Shown: positions 45,366 through 54,634 of the stretch, one piece after another
Position numbering within the stretch: position 1 is the first letter of the stretch
Layout: every line of letters starts with the position of its first letter
From: Motiliproteus sediminis
GTDB lineage: Bacteria; Pseudomonadota; Gammaproteobacteria; Pseudomonadales; Balneatricaceae
Length of the DNA stretch: 64,000 bases
Assembly: GCF_017912535.1 (NCBI RefSeq)
Contig: NZ_JAERQK010000006.1
Coordinates: 62,001 to 126,000 of the forward strand
Direction: 5' to 3'
The notes under the pieces: generated by a model
The model's input: the letters and a program-made list of their open reading frames with translations, nothing else
The model's database searches: none
What the model was told of the DNA's origin: nothing
Position numbers and translations under genes: made by a program

Positions 45366-46125
45366 AGCACTGCTTGAAGTTTCCGGTCTGTGCATGCGCT
45401 TCGGTGGTCTGCTGGCGGTGAACAACGTCAGCCTGTCGGTGCATGAAAAAGAGATCGTATCCGTAATCGGCCCCAACGGCGCCGGTAAAACCACCGTATT
45501 CAACTGTATCAGCGGCTTCTATGCCCCGACCCAGGGCACCATTCTGTTTGATGGTGAAGAGGTCCAGGGGATGAAAGGCCACAAGATCTCGCGCAAGGGA
45601 ATGGTTCGCACTTTCCAGCATGTGCGCCTGTTCAAAGAGATGACGGTGATTGAAAACCTGCTGGTGGCTCAACACCGCCAGCTCAATACCAACCTGCTAG
45701 CGGGCTTTTTCAAGACCCCCTCCTACCGCCGCGCTGAACGCGAAGCGATGGAGCGCGCCGCCTACTGGCTGAAGAAGGTCAACCTGCTGGAATTCGCCAA
45801 CCGCGAAGCCGGCAACCTGGCCTACGGCCAGCAACGTCGCCTTGAGATCGCGCGCTGCATGGTGACCCAGCCGCGCTTGCTGATGCTGGACGAACCGGCC
45901 GCTGGCCTTAACCCCAACGAAACCAAGGAGCTGGACGAGCTGATCTGCTACCTGCGTGATGAACATGACGTTTCGGTATTGTTGATCGAGCACGACATGA
46001 GCCTGGTGATGGGCATCTCGGATTCAATCGTGGTGATCAACCAGGGCACGCCACTCGCCAGCGGCACCCCGGCCGAGATCCGCGACAATCCCGATGTCAT
46101 CAAAGCGTATTTGGGAGAGGCCTAA
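45358..46125 (+). CDS. livG: Branched-chain amino-acid ABC transporter ATPase LivG
   Basis: Cytoplasmic ATPase subunit, 255 residues. Walker [14 protein letters not shown]-loop in RTFQHVRLF, signature [15 protein letters not shown] (a common Liv variant of LSGGQ), Walker [14 protein letters not shown] and H-loop IEHDM. The C-terminal extension typical of LivG is present. Four bases before livF. Confidence 0.97.
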   Translation: MSKALLEVSGLCMRFGGLLAVNNVSLSVHEKEIVSVIGPNGAGKTTVFNCISGFYAPTQGTILFDGEEVQGMKGHKISRKGMVRTFQHVRLFKEMTVIENLLVAQHRQLNTNLLAGFFKTPSYRRAEREAMERAAYWLKKVNLLEFANREAGNLAYGQQRRLEIARCMVTQPRLLMLDEPAAGLNPNETKELDELICYLRDEHDVSVLLIEHDMSLVMGISDSIVVINQGTPLASGTPAEIRDNPDVIKAYLGEA

Positions 46126-46128
46126 GCG

Positions 46129-46830
46129 ATGCTGAAACTGGAAAACGTATCCACCCACTACGGCAAGATTCAGGCGCTGCACGATATCTCACTGGAGGTG
46201 AAGCAGGGCGAAATTGTCACCCTGATCGGAGCTAACGGTGCCGGCAAGTCCACCCTGATGATGACCATCTGCGGCGACCCGCGTGCCAGCAGCGGCACCA
46301 TCACCTACAAAGGGCGGGACATCAGCAAGGAACCGACCGACCAGATCATGCGCACCGGTTTGGCGGTCGTGCCTGAAGGCCGGCGTATCTTTGCGGGCAT
46401 GACCGTTGAAGAAAACCTCAGCATGGGCGGTTTTTTTACGCCCTCCAAACGCTACAAGGACAATATGGAGCTGGTGTACGAGCTGTTTCCTCGCCTCAAG
46501 GAGCGGGAAAATCAGCGTGCCGGCACCATGTCCGGCGGTGAACAGCAGATGCTGGCCATCGGTCGTGCGTTGATGAGCAACCCGGAAATGCTGTTTCTGG
46601 ACGAGCCCTCGCTGGGCCTCGCCCCGATCATCATTCAGCAGATTTTCGAGATTATTGCCAAGCTGCGCGACGAAGGCGTGACCATCTTTCTGGTGGAGCA
46701 GAACGCCAACCAGGCCCTGCGCATCGCTGACCGCGGCTACGTGATCGAAAACGGCCACATTGTACTGCAGGACAGCGGTGCCAACCTGCTGGTCAATGAC
46801 GAGGTTCGCAACGCCTATCTCGGTGGCTAA
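46129..46830 (+). CDS. livF: Branched-chain amino-acid ABC transporter ATPase LivF
   Basis: Second ATPase, 233 residues. Walker A GANGAGKSTLMM, signature MSGGEQQMLAIGRALM, Walker B MLFLDEPSLGLAP, H-loop replaced by VEQNA as usual in LivF. Ends the livKHMGF operon; a GC hairpin without a T-run follows. Confidence 0.97.
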   Translation: MLKLENVSTHYGKIQALHDISLEVKQGEIVTLIGANGAGKSTLMMTICGDPRASSGTITYKGRDISKEPTDQIMRTGLAVVPEGRRIFAGMTVEENLSMGGFFTPSKRYKDNMELVYELFPRLKERENQRAGTMSGGEQQMLAIGRALMSNPEMLFLDEPSLGLAPIIIQQIFEIIAKLRDEGVTIFLVEQNANQALRIADRGYVIENGHIVLQDSGANLLVNDEVRNAYLGG

Positions 46831-46837
46831 CCGCCCA

Positions 46838-46860
46838 CAGGGCGCCCTCTGGGCGCCCTG
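46838..46860 (+). terminator. GC-rich hairpin after livF
   Basis: Perfect ten-base stem CAGGGCGCCC (46838-46847) with GGGCGCCCTG (46851-46860), three-base loop, only ATTTG after it. Probably a 3'-end stabiliser or a weak terminator. Confidence 0.45.
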
Positions 46861-46955
46861 ATTTGCCATCATAGTCACTATTACTCGCAAGCATTTCCCG
46901 CAATCCCCGCCGCCGCGTAGTCTGACTCCCGTACCCACTGCGAGGAGTAAATAAC

Positions 46956-47225
46956 ATGCGAAGCGTCAAACTGATCGCCATGGCATCGGCCGTCGCCCAG
47001 CGCGGCTATCACGTTCTGGTCAACGAAACGGTCAACCGCGTTACTCTCTTTCATACCGATGGCCGCTGCTTCAGCCTGCTGCCAAACGCTAGCCAACGGA
47101 TCATTCAGAATCTGCGCCACTTCCGTCTCAACTCCCAGCGACTCCCACTGCACACTCTGCAGATGGCCGCCGCCAAGCCGGTGCTCGAACAGCTATTCCG
47201 TCCGCAGCTGGCGACCGCCAGCTGA
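46956..47225 (+). CDS. Small basic protein of unknown function
   Basis: 89 residues, unrecognised. Strong ribosome-binding site (GAGGAG nine bases before ATG). The first part resembles a small beta-rich fold (RGYHVLVNETVNRVTLFHTD), followed by a basic helical end (NASQRIIQNLRHFRLNSQRL). No membrane span. It sits alone between livF and the thioesterase, and a 16-base palindrome begins five bases after its stop. Probably a real gene because of the site and codon usage. Confidence 0.6.
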   Translation: MRSVKLIAMASAVAQRGYHVLVNETVNRVTLFHTDGRCFSLLPNASQRIIQNLRHFRLNSQRLPLHTLQMAAAKPVLEQLFRPQLATAS

Positions 47226-47230
47226 ATATC

Positions 47231-47271
47231 ACTGGTGATCAATCAACATTCTTTATTGATTGATCACCAGT
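47231..47271. repeat. Perfect 16-base inverted repeat
   Basis: ACTGGTGATCAATCAA (47231-47246) and TTGATTGATCACCAGT (47256-47271) around a nine-base AT-rich loop. No T-run follows on either strand. It lies right after the 46956 gene and 83 bases before the thioesterase start. Confidence 0.85.
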
Positions 47272-47353
47272 CACTATTATCCGCCCTGGAACTGCCGCTG
47301 CCCGATCGGTCGTGCTAGCATCATGCTCCCCGAACCGACTGAAGGACCCGCCC

Positions 47354-47767
47354 GTGGAGCACAAAACCTTTATCACCATCCGCTGGGGTGAAATGGACGC
47401 CCTGGGGCACCTCAACAACGTGGCGTATTTTCGCCTGATGGAAGAAGCCAGGGTGCAGTGGCTGGAATCGCTCGATGTCACCCTCAGCAGCCACGAGGAA
47501 GGCGTCGTCGTTGTTAATGTCAGCTGTGACTTCCTCCGCCAGGTGCACTATCCGGCCACGATCCGGCTGCACTCCTTCGTTGATCGCATCGGCCGCAGCA
47601 GCATCGACCTGCACCAGCGGATGTACATCGAAGGCGGTCCGGAGGAACCGTGCGCCGAAGGTCATTCACGTATCGTCTGGATCGACTTTAAAACCGCACG
47701 TTCGGCACCCATTCCAGCCTGGCTGCGCCAACGCCTCGAAGCGGCCCGCGCTGACACCCATGTTTGA
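47354..47767 (+). CDS. Acyl-CoA thioesterase (4HBT hot-dog family)
   Basis: 137 residues from the GTG at 47354, which has AAGGA seven bases upstream; a longer frame to 47312 lacks a site. The 4HBT catalytic segment is IRWGEMDALGHLNNVAYFRL, with the Asp in the standard position. Single-domain hydrolase of acyl- or aryl-CoA thioesters; the substrate is unknown. Its stop overlaps the start of the ankyrin gene by eight bases (ATGTTTGA). Confidence 0.9.
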   Translation: MEHKTFITIRWGEMDALGHLNNVAYFRLMEEARVQWLESLDVTLSSHEEGVVVVNVSCDFLRQVHYPATIRLHSFVDRIGRSSIDLHQRMYIEGGPEEPCAEGHSRIVWIDFKTARSAPIPAWLRQRLEAARADTHV

Positions 47768-48374
47768 CCAGCTTCGGCGGCGGCGAGCGAATGGCAAGAT
47801 GCAACTGGCCTTCGACCGGCGGGATCCCGTGCTGCTGAAAAAAGCGCTGGATAGTGGCGCCTGCCCGGATCAAGCGGTGAGCAGCGACAGCGCGGCGGCG
47901 CTGCCCGCACTCGACCTCGCCATACGGCTGGGTCTCACCGAGCATGTCCGGCTGCTGCTTCATGCCGGTGCCGCCATTGAGCCCGAGGCGCCGCGACTGG
48001 TAGCTGCCGTTACCGCCGATACGCACAGCCTGCCCATTCTCACCCTGCTGCTGCAAGCCGGAGCCGACCCCAACAGCGCCGGCGGCCTGGCATTGTTTAC
48101 CGCGTTGGACAGCGACGATGAAGCCGCCGCCCAGTTGCGACTCAGCCGCCTGCTGGAATACGGCGGCCAGATCAGTGCCGCCAACCACCGGGGTTGCTCG
48201 CTGCTGGAACTCGCGCTACAAAAGGAGTTCAGACAGCTAAGCTGCACCTTGATCAATGCCGGCGCACCGCTTCCGCCCGGTCTTGATCAGCTTGACTGCA
48301 GCGATGAACTAAAAGCTTTGGCCCGACGCTGGGCCGACGACGTGGCCATACGCCGGATGCTGCAGGGCCACTAA
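47760..48374 (+). CDS. Ankyrin-repeat protein
   Basis: 204 residues with at least four ankyrin-like units, for example ALPALDLAIRLGLTEHVRLL-LHAGA, SLPILTLLLQAGADPNSAGG and CSLLELALQKEFRQLSCTLI-NAGAPL. No signal peptide. Translational overlap with the thioesterase gene shows co-expression, and the Dyp-type peroxidase starts 32 bases downstream; ankyrin proteins beside peroxidases or catalases occur elsewhere. The role is probably protein binding or stability; partner unknown. Confidence 0.88.
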   Translation: MFDQLRRRRANGKMQLAFDRRDPVLLKKALDSGACPDQAVSSDSAAALPALDLAIRLGLTEHVRLLLHAGAAIEPEAPRLVAAVTADTHSLPILTLLLQAGADPNSAGGLALFTALDSDDEAAAQLRLSRLLEYGGQISAANHRGCSLLELALQKEFRQLSCTLINAGAPLPPGLDQLDCSDELKALARRWADDVAIRRMLQGH

Positions 48375-48406
48375 GGAAAACGATTCATCTCTATCAAGGA
48401 CACAGG

Positions 48407-49285
48407 ATGCAACACGCTCAACCCGGAATCCTCGCGGAGGTTCCGCTCCAGGCCCGTTATCTGACCTTTCAACTCAAGCCCGGCTGCAACATCAACGGCC
48501 TTCGTGACGAGCTGGAAGCGCTAGCGGTTTCCGAACGACTTGTGGTCGGGCTCGGTGCCTCATTGCTTGCCCGGCTGGAACTCTGTGTGCCACCGCTGCA
48601 CGCCTTTCCTCAGTATGACGCGGCTTCAATCCAGTTACCCTCGACTCCGGCAGCGTTGTGGTGCTGGTTGCGTGGCAATGACCGCGGCGAGCTGTTACTG
48701 CAGAGCAGCGGCCTGCAGCAACAACTCGCTCCCTGGCTGGAGCTGAGCGAGGCCGTCGATGCCTTCCGGTTTCTGGAAGGGCGCGACCTCACCGGCTACG
48801 TCGATGGCACCGAAAACCCGCAAGGCGAGGAGGCCCGGCAAGCAGCCTTCACTCAGGAGGGCACGCTGCAGGGATCCAGCTTTGTCGCAGTTCAGCGCTG
48901 GCGTCACCGCATGGAAAGCTTTGACGCCATGTCACAAACCGAGAAGGACCACAGTGTAGGTCGCCGGCTGAGTGACAACGAAGAGCTCGACGATGCCCCC
49001 GAATCAGCCCACGTCAAACGTACCGCTCAAGAAAGCTTTGCCCCCGAGGCGTTCCTGCTGCGTCGTTCCATGCCCTGGAACCGGGGCCAGGAACAGGGGC
49101 TGATGTTTGTCGCCTTTGGCCATGACCTGCAGGCATTCGAGCAGCAACTGCGGCGCATGTACGGCCTTGAAGACGGTATTGTGGACGCCCTGTTCCGCTT
49201 TACCCTGCCCGAAACCGGCGCCTACTTCTGGTGTCCCCCGACAGATTCGGGCCAACTACAGCTTGATGCTGCAGCGCGGAAGTAA
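48407..49285 (+). CDS. Dyp-type haem peroxidase
   Basis: 292-residue dye-decolourising peroxidase, cytosolic (no Tat or Sec signal, so it could be an encapsulin cargo or YfeX-like). The GxxDG catalytic motif is GYVDGTENPQGEE, the distal Arg lies in FLLRRSMPW, and the proximal haem His is likely the one in ESAHVKRT. Sized like YfeX/P-class enzymes. Probably in the same transcription unit as the ankyrin and thioesterase genes. Confidence 0.93.
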   Translation: MQHAQPGILAEVPLQARYLTFQLKPGCNINGLRDELEALAVSERLVVGLGASLLARLELCVPPLHAFPQYDAASIQLPSTPAALWCWLRGNDRGELLLQSSGLQQQLAPWLELSEAVDAFRFLEGRDLTGYVDGTENPQGEEARQAAFTQEGTLQGSSFVAVQRWRHRMESFDAMSQTEKDHSVGRRLSDNEELDDAPESAHVKRTAQESFAPEAFLLRRSMPWNRGQEQGLMFVAFGHDLQAFEQQLRRMYGLEDGIVDALFRFTLPETGAYFWCPPTDSGQLQLDAAARK

Positions 49286-49435
49286 TGTGCTTCATGTTCC
49301 GGGGAGATCGGATGCGATTTTTTCACTGGTGTGCCAGGACCCGGTCCCTATACTGAAAGCAAGCTCAGATGAGCAACCGGCTCTTCCCGCCGACTGTACG
49401 CCACGCAAGTGCGCTCAGCGGCGCCAGAGGAAAGA

Positions 49436-49470
49436 ACGGAGCCCCGGATGTCCGGGACTCCGTTTTTTTT
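49436..49470. terminator. Terminator between the Dyp peroxidase gene and luxS
   Basis: ACGGAG (49436-49441) with CTCCGT (49458-49463), an inner CCCGGA/TCCGGG stem after one mismatch, then eight T residues on the plus strand. It is nearest luxS; the plus-strand genes end 150 bases earlier. Confidence 0.8.
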
Positions 49471-49489
49471 CGTCTTGATTCTGGCTTAA

Positions 49490-49999
49490 TCAGGCGTCCT
49501 GCAGAAACGCGGGATCGAGCTTCAGCTCCTGATTGGAGTTCACCCCCACACCCCGTGAACTGATGTTGCGCGCGATCGCCTGGGCTTCATCGAGCGAATG
49601 CATCTCATAGGTGCCGCACTGATATTCGTTCAGCTCCGGTATCTGCTTCTGGTCAGCCACCCCCATAACGTCGTTCATCGACGCCAACCAAGCCTCGGCA
49701 ACCTGCTGCTCATCGGGCGTGCCGATCAGACTCATATAGAATCCGGTTCGACAGCCCATCGGTGAAATATCGATGATCTCGACCCCGTCACCGTTGAGGT
49801 GGTCGCGCATAAAGCCGGCAAACAGGTGCTCCAGCGTGTGAATACCGCGCTCACTAAGAATCTCCTCATTGGGGCGGCAAAAGCGGAGATCAAAGACGGT
49901 GATGGTGTCGCCGCCGGGGGTGGTCATGGTTTTGGCGACACGCACCGCTGGTGCGTTCATCCGAGTATGGTCCACTGTAAAGCTGTCTAGCAACGGCAT
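49490..49999 (-). CDS. luxS: S-ribosylhomocysteine lyase
   Basis: Recycles S-ribosylhomocysteine to homocysteine and DPD, the precursor of autoinducer-2. 169 residues, metal-dependent dimer. Ligands are His54 and His58 in [17 protein letters not shown] and the Cys in [12 protein letters not shown]; the substrate loop [14 protein letters not shown] contains the catalytic Cys. Three bases downstream of the CoA-binding protein gene, so it is in the hemA-to-luxS run. Whether AI-2 is sensed cannot be told. Confidence 0.98.
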   Translation of the reverse strand: MPLLDSFTVDHTRMNAPAVRVAKTMTTPGGDTITVFDLRFCRPNEEILSERGIHTLEHLFAGFMRDHLNGDGVEIIDISPMGCRTGFYMSLIGTPDEQQVAEAWLASMNDVMGVADQKQIPELNEYQCGTYEMHSLDEAQAIARNISSRGVGVNSNQELKLDPAFLQDA

Positions 50000-50002
50000 G
50001 GG

Positions 50003-50455
50003 TTATCCTCTTCGGTCTACCGGGTTCTGTTCCAACCCCAAGCGGGGAATCTCTAATTTCGGGCAACGATCCATGATCACAGTCAGGCCATAATCGGCGG
50101 CACGTCGGGCGGCGACACCGTGGATGACCCCCAACTGCCCCCAAAGCACCTTGGCACCGATACGGATGGCTGCTTCGGCGACCTCGGGCAACTCTTCAGA
50201 GCGGCGAAACACCTCCACCATATCAACCTTGATGCTGGCGGGAATGCTATCCAGGTCTGGGTAGACTCGCTCGCCCAGCAATTCGTCGGCGCCCGCCTGG
50301 GGATTAACCGGGATCACACGATACCCATGCGCCTGCAGATAGGCCATCACTCGGTGGCTGTCCCGCTGCGGTTTGGGGCTGGCCCCCACCAGTGCGATCA
50401 CCTTCACCGAGGTCAACAGATCGCGCAGCAGCGAATCGTCATACTGTAGATGCAT
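50003..50455 (-). CDS. CoA-binding Rossmann protein (YccU family)
   Basis: 150 residues from the ATG at 50455; a start at 50482 would overlap moeB. The CoA_binding_2 pattern is VIALVGASPKPQRDSHRVMA, then YRVIPVNPQAGADELLGERV and VFRRSEELPEVAEAAIRIGA, ending with VIMDRCPKLEIPRL. Binds CoA or a nucleotide; physiological role not established. Two bases after moeB. Confidence 0.92.
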   Translation of the reverse strand: MHLQYDDSLLRDLLTSVKVIALVGASPKPQRDSHRVMAYLQAHGYRVIPVNPQAGADELLGERVYPDLDSIPASIKVDMVEVFRRSEELPEVAEAAIRIGAKVLWGQLGVIHGVAARRAADYGLTVIMDRCPKLEIPRLGLEQNPVDRRG

Positions 50456-50457
50456 AT

Positions 50458-51204
50458 TCAACGTCCTCCACAGGTGGGACAAGCCGGGTCGCGGCGAAGT
50501 TTCATGCTACGCCACTGCAGCCGCTTGGCATCCAGCATCAGCAAACGCCCTGTCAGGGTCTCACCGACGTTGCACAATACCTTTAGCGTTTCCAGCGCCT
50601 GGGTCGTACCGATCATACCGACCAGCGGCGCAATCACCCCGCTGTTGGCGCAACTCAGAGCTTCATCATCGCCGCCGTCCGGAAACAGACAGTGGTAGCA
50701 CGGGCTGTCGGGGTTACGCACATCATAGACCGAAACCTGGCCTTCCATGCGGATCGCGGCGCCGGAGATGAGTGGTGTTCGCGCCGCCACACAGGCGGCA
50801 TTGAGGGCAAAGCGGGTGGCGAAATTATCGCTGCAGTCCACCACCGCATCAGCGGCGCTGACTTCCGCCGCCAGCGCCTGATCCGCCAGCTGCGCGCGCG
50901 ACAGCACCTGCACCTCTGGATTGATCGCTCGCACGCTGGCGGCGGCAGAAGCCACCTTGTCTTGGCCGATATCCGCCTGCCCATGTGCGATCTGGCGCTG
51001 CAGGTTGCTGAGATCCACCTGATCGAAGTCGCTCAGCACCAGAGTGCCGACACCCGACGCTGCCAGATACAGCGCCACCGGCGAACCGAGCCCGCCGAGA
51101 CCGACCACCAGCACCCGCGCACGCAACAAGCGCTCCTGACCGGCGATGTCCACCTCGGGCAGCATAATCTGGCGACTGTAGCGTAACAGTTGGTCGTCAT
51201 TCAT
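50458..51204 (-). CDS. moeB: Molybdopterin-synthase adenylyltransferase MoeB
   Basis: E1-like enzyme that adenylates the C-terminus of MoaD (or a ThiS-like partner). 248 residues from the ATG at 51204. ATP site VVGLGGLGSPVALYLAASGV and SDFDQVDLSNLQRQ, zinc-binding CxxC pairs (CYHCLFPD and CPTCGGR at the end), and DCSDNFATRFALNAAC. It overlaps prmC by eight bases, the common hemA-prfA-prmC-moeB order of pseudomonads. No other molybdenum cofactor gene is in the window. Confidence 0.96.
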   Translation of the reverse strand: MNDDQLLRYSRQIMLPEVDIAGQERLLRARVLVVGLGGLGSPVALYLAASGVGTLVLSDFDQVDLSNLQRQIAHGQADIGQDKVASAAASVRAINPEVQVLSRAQLADQALAAEVSAADAVVDCSDNFATRFALNAACVAARTPLISGAAIRMEGQVSVYDVRNPDSPCYHCLFPDGGDDEALSCANSGVIAPLVGMIGTTQALETLKVLCNVGETLTGRLLMLDAKRLQWRSMKLRRDPACPTCGGR

Positions 51205-52051
51205 CGATTGGGCTCCGCTGGGCCAAGGTGACCCGATCCCGGCCACCTAGATCCTGCCGGGTTGCAACGGCCTGCATGCCAGCCTGGCGCATGAGATCGC
51301 GCACGGCAGCGCCTTGATCATAACCATGTTCCAGCATCAACCAGCCGCGGGAGGCCAGATGATTCTGCGCGCCGGCAATGATCTGGGCGATATCGGCCAA
51401 CCCCTGGTGCGGCGCCACCAGTGCCGACAACGGCTCAAAGCGCACATCGCCCTCGCTAAGGTGGGGGTCGTCCGGATCAATATAGGGGGGATTGCTGACA
51501 ATCAGATCAAACGGCCCTTGCAGCGGCTGGTACCAGCTGCCTTCCAGCACCCGTACGTTGTCCAGCTGCAGCCGGGCGCGGTTACGCTCCGCCAGCGCTG
51601 CGGCCGCAGCCACGCACTCGACAGCGACCAGCTCCCACGCCGGGCGCTCCCGCGCCAGCGCCAACGCAATGGCACCGGTACCGGTGCCCAGATCAGCCAC
51701 GCGGCAGCGATCGGCAGGCAGCTGAGCCAGCGCCAGCTCCACCAGCAGTTCGGTTTCAGGGCGCGGGATCAGGGTGCTGGCGTTGACTTCGAGATCCAGA
51801 TCCCAGAACCCTTGCCAGCCAAGAATATGCGCCACCGGCTCGCCCTGCTGTCGCCGGGCAAGAGTCCGCTCAAGCCGCGCCTGCTGCGGCGCTGTCAAAG
51901 CACGTTCGGGCCAGGTGTACAGGTAGGAACGCGGCTTATCCAGCGCTGCGGCCAGCAGCAACTGCAGATCGAGTTCCGCCGTATCACTGACCGCCTGTAA
52001 CCGACTCGCCAGTTTCAGCGCTTGCTGGATCGTGAGTAAGGACTCGCTCAT
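51197..52051 (-). CDS. prmC: Release-factor glutamine methyltransferase PrmC
   Basis: Methylates the GGQ glutamine of RF1/RF2. 284 residues: helical N-terminal domain, hinge [15 protein letters not shown] motif [16 protein letters not shown] and the NPPY catalytic motif in [16 protein letters not shown]. Coupled to prfA by an ATGA overlap; the enzyme acts on that gene's product. Confidence 0.97.
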   Translation of the reverse strand: MSESLLTIQQALKLASRLQAVSDTAELDLQLLLAAALDKPRSYLYTWPERALTAPQQARLERTLARRQQGEPVAHILGWQGFWDLDLEVNASTLIPRPETELLVELALAQLPADRCRVADLGTGTGAIALALARERPAWELVAVECVAAAAALAERNRARLQLDNVRVLEGSWYQPLQGPFDLIVSNPPYIDPDDPHLSEGDVRFEPLSALVAPHQGLADIAQIIAGAQNHLASRGWLMLEHGYDQGAAVRDLMRQAGMQAVATRQDLGGRDRVTLAQRSPIDE

Positions 52052-53127
52052 TCGCCCGACATGGCGGCCAGCAGATCGGCCTGGTGCTCCTGGATCAACG
52101 GATCAATCACCGCCTCAAGATCACCTTCCATTATTTCTGGAAGCTTGTAGAGGGTCAGGTTGATACGGTGATCGGTCACCCGCCCTTGGGGGTAGTTATA
52201 GGTGCGTATACGCTCAGAGCGATCGCCACTGCCCACCAGAGAACGGCGGGTGTCAGCCTGCTCCGCGGTTTGCTTGGCCTGGGTTTCGGTGAGGATTTTA
52301 GAGGCCAGCAGCGACATCGCCTTGGCGCGATTCTTGTGCTGCGAACGCTCCTCCTGGCACTCCACCACAATACCGGTGGGCAGGTGGGTAAGACGGATCG
52401 CCGAATCGGTTTTATTCACGTGCTGACCACCGGCACCGGAGGCGCGGAAGGTATCCACTCGCAGGTCGTTCTTGTTGATCTCGATCTCGTCGGTGATTTC
52501 CACTTCCGGCATCACCACCACGGTACAGGCCGAGGTGTGGATACGCCCTTGGGATTCAGTTTCCGGCACTCGCTGAACCCGGTGCGCGCCGGACTCGAAC
52601 TTGAGACGTGAATACACATCCGCACCCACCACACGAGTAATGATCTCTTTATACCCCCCGTGTTCACCCAGGCTTTCGCTGATCACTTCGATCCGCCAGC
52701 CCAGCTTCTCGGCATAACGGGAATACATCCGGAACAGGTCTCCGGCAAAAATGGCCGCTTCATCACCACCGGTGCCGGCGCGGATCTCCAGGAAGGTGTT
52801 ATTGCCGTCGTTGGGATCCCTGGGCAGGAGCAGTTTCTGCAGTTCCAGCTCAAGGGACTCGATACTGTCGGTGGCCAGCTGCAGCTCTTCGGCAGCCATC
52901 TCTTTCATCTCGGGATCAGCCAGCATCTCTTCCGCTTCAAGCCGATCTTCCTGCGCCTGCTGGTAGCGGGTGTAATGCTCAACCACGGGCTCAATCTCCG
53001 CGTACTCCTTGGAGTAGGCGCGGAAACGGTTCTGATCGCTGATCACCTCGGCATCGCCGAGCAAGGCAGCAAGCTCCTCGTAACGATCCTTGAGGTTATC
53101 GAGTTTGGCGACGATGGAGTCTTTCAT
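52048..53127 (-). CDS. prfA: Peptide chain release factor 1
   Basis: Recognises UAA and UAG stop codons. 359 residues. Contains the PxT-type tripeptide region (residues 185-195: [13 protein letters not shown]), the GGQ motif in [20 protein letters not shown], and the C-terminal [16 protein letters not shown]. Overlaps hemA's stop by four bases (ATGA). Confidence 0.98.
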   Translation of the reverse strand: MKDSIVAKLDNLKDRYEELAALLGDAEVISDQNRFRAYSKEYAEIEPVVEHYTRYQQAQEDRLEAEEMLADPEMKEMAAEELQLATDSIESLELELQKLLLPRDPNDGNNTFLEIRAGTGGDEAAIFAGDLFRMYSRYAEKLGWRIEVISESLGEHGGYKEIITRVVGADVYSRLKFESGAHRVQRVPETESQGRIHTSACTVVVMPEVEITDEIEINKNDLRVDTFRASGAGGQHVNKTDSAIRLTHLPTGIVVECQEERSQHKNRAKAMSLLASKILTETQAKQTAEQADTRRSLVGSGDRSERIRTYNYPQGRVTDHRINLTLYKLPEIMEGDLEAVIDPLIQEHQADLLAAMSGE

Positions 53128-54404
53128 TCAGGGTTTTTCTCAGTGGCGGAATCAGGGAGCAGGTCAAACAGCTCCTCGGTCAGTTCCAGTAATTCGGTGC
53201 GCCCCTGGGCGGTGGCATTCTTAAGCTGAACGGTGGGCATATGCAGCAGTTTATTGGTCAGCCCCCGCGAGAGCTGCTCCATGACCTGCTGGGGATCACG
53301 ACCGTTCTCCAGCTGCCGCAGCGCCTTGGACAATTCATGCTGGCGCAGACTCTCCATCTTCGAGCGCAGCGAGCGCAGGGTATCAACCGCATCCAGCGAA
53401 CGCAGCTGACGCATGAAGTCGGCCGCACCGTGACTGATCAGCGACTCGGCTTCGCGCGCCGCGCTCTCCCGAGACTTGACGTTCTCTTCAATCACTTCGC
53501 GCAGGTCGTCGACGGTATAAAGGTATACATCCGACAGTTCGCCCACTTCCGGCTCGATGTCGCGGGGTACGGCAATATCGACCATAAACATCGGTTCATG
53601 CTTGCGCTGTTTCAGCGCCCGCTCGACCGCGCCCTTGCCGAGGATCGGCAGCGGACTGGCGGTGGAGGAGATCACAATATCGGCGCTGGCCAGCGCATGA
53701 GGGATCTCTGGCAACAAGATGGCGCGGGCGCCAACCTCGTCGGAGAGTTTCTGTGCCCGCTCCAGCGTCCGGTTGGCCACCACGATCTCGCGAACACCCG
53801 CCTGCTGCAGGTGGCGCGCCACCAGCTCGATGGTCTCGCCCGCACCGATCAGCAGCGCCCGGCTCTTGCCCAGATCGGTAAAGATATGCTGCGCCAGACT
53901 GACCGCCGCGTAGGCCACAGAAACCGGATTTTCGCCGATGGAGGTCTGGGTGCGCACCTGCTTGGCCACCGAAAAAGTATGCTGAAACAGCCGCCCCAGT
54001 TCGGAATGTACCGACTTAGCCTGCTGCGCAGTGGCAAACGCGGTTTTAAGCTGCCCGAGTATCTGCGGCTCACCCAGGACCAGCGAATCCAGTCCGCACG
54101 CCACACGCATCATGTGGCGCACCGCATCCTCATCCCAGTGCAGGTAACTGCAGGGTTCCAGATCGGTGTAGTCAAGTCCGTGATAACGACCCAACCACTC
54201 CAGCACCGCGCGCCCACCTTCCACACCGGAAGCACAGTAAAGCTCGGTGCGATTACAGGTCGACAGGATCGCCACTTCTGCCAGCTGAGCCTCATGGCAC
54301 GCTTCCAGCAACGCGTCCTGCAGTTGCTCCGGCGAAAACGCGACCTTCTCGCGCACCGCTACCGGAGCCGTTTTGTGATTGATGCCTAAAGCCAGCAGCG
54401 CCAT
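53124..54404 (-). CDS. hemA: Glutamyl-tRNA reductase
   Basis: NADPH-dependent reduction of Glu-tRNA to glutamate-1-semialdehyde, the first step of haem synthesis by the C5 route. 426 residues. The active-site Cys lies in [12 protein letters not shown], with [17 protein letters not shown] at the start, the NADPH fold [17 protein letters not shown], and the C-terminal dimerisation helices. GGAGG stands 13 bases before the ATG. First gene of the hemA-prfA-prmC-moeB-CoA-luxS run; divergent from the TPR lipoprotein-lolB operon. Confidence 0.98.
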   Translation of the reverse strand: MALLALGINHKTAPVAVREKVAFSPEQLQDALLEACHEAQLAEVAILSTCNRTELYCASGVEGGRAVLEWLGRYHGLDYTDLEPCSYLHWDEDAVRHMMRVACGLDSLVLGEPQILGQLKTAFATAQQAKSVHSELGRLFQHTFSVAKQVRTQTSIGENPVSVAYAAVSLAQHIFTDLGKSRALLIGAGETIELVARHLQQAGVREIVVANRTLERAQKLSDEVGARAILLPEIPHALASADIVISSTASPLPILGKGAVERALKQRKHEPMFMVDIAVPRDIEPEVGELSDVYLYTVDDLREVIEENVKSRESAAREAESLISHGAADFMRQLRSLDAVDTLRSLRSKMESLRQHELSKALRQLENGRDPQQVMEQLSRGLTNKLLHMPTVQLKNATAQGRTELLELTEELFDLLPDSATEKNPE

Positions 54405-54634
54405 GGGGTTGAAGCAGCCTCCAAAATATCAAGCGCGTAATAATACACTTTGCCGGGACAATTCTCGACTCCCCGCCCGCGTGAATAGCTATTTTAACGA
54501 CTGATAAAAAGCGCCACCGACTGCAACCGATCAGCGGTGCCCGTGGTCACAAGGTAAACCAGAGTGGCTTCACACTGACAATCCCGTCAAAGCCGCTTAT
54601 AGTTAGGCCATTCTCCGGAGCAAGGAATCGATCG

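Noticed and set aside
53241-54389. 382-residue open frame opposite hemA
   Set aside because: Antisense shadow of a clear glutamyl-tRNA reductase; high Arg/His/Gln composition is typical of shadows.
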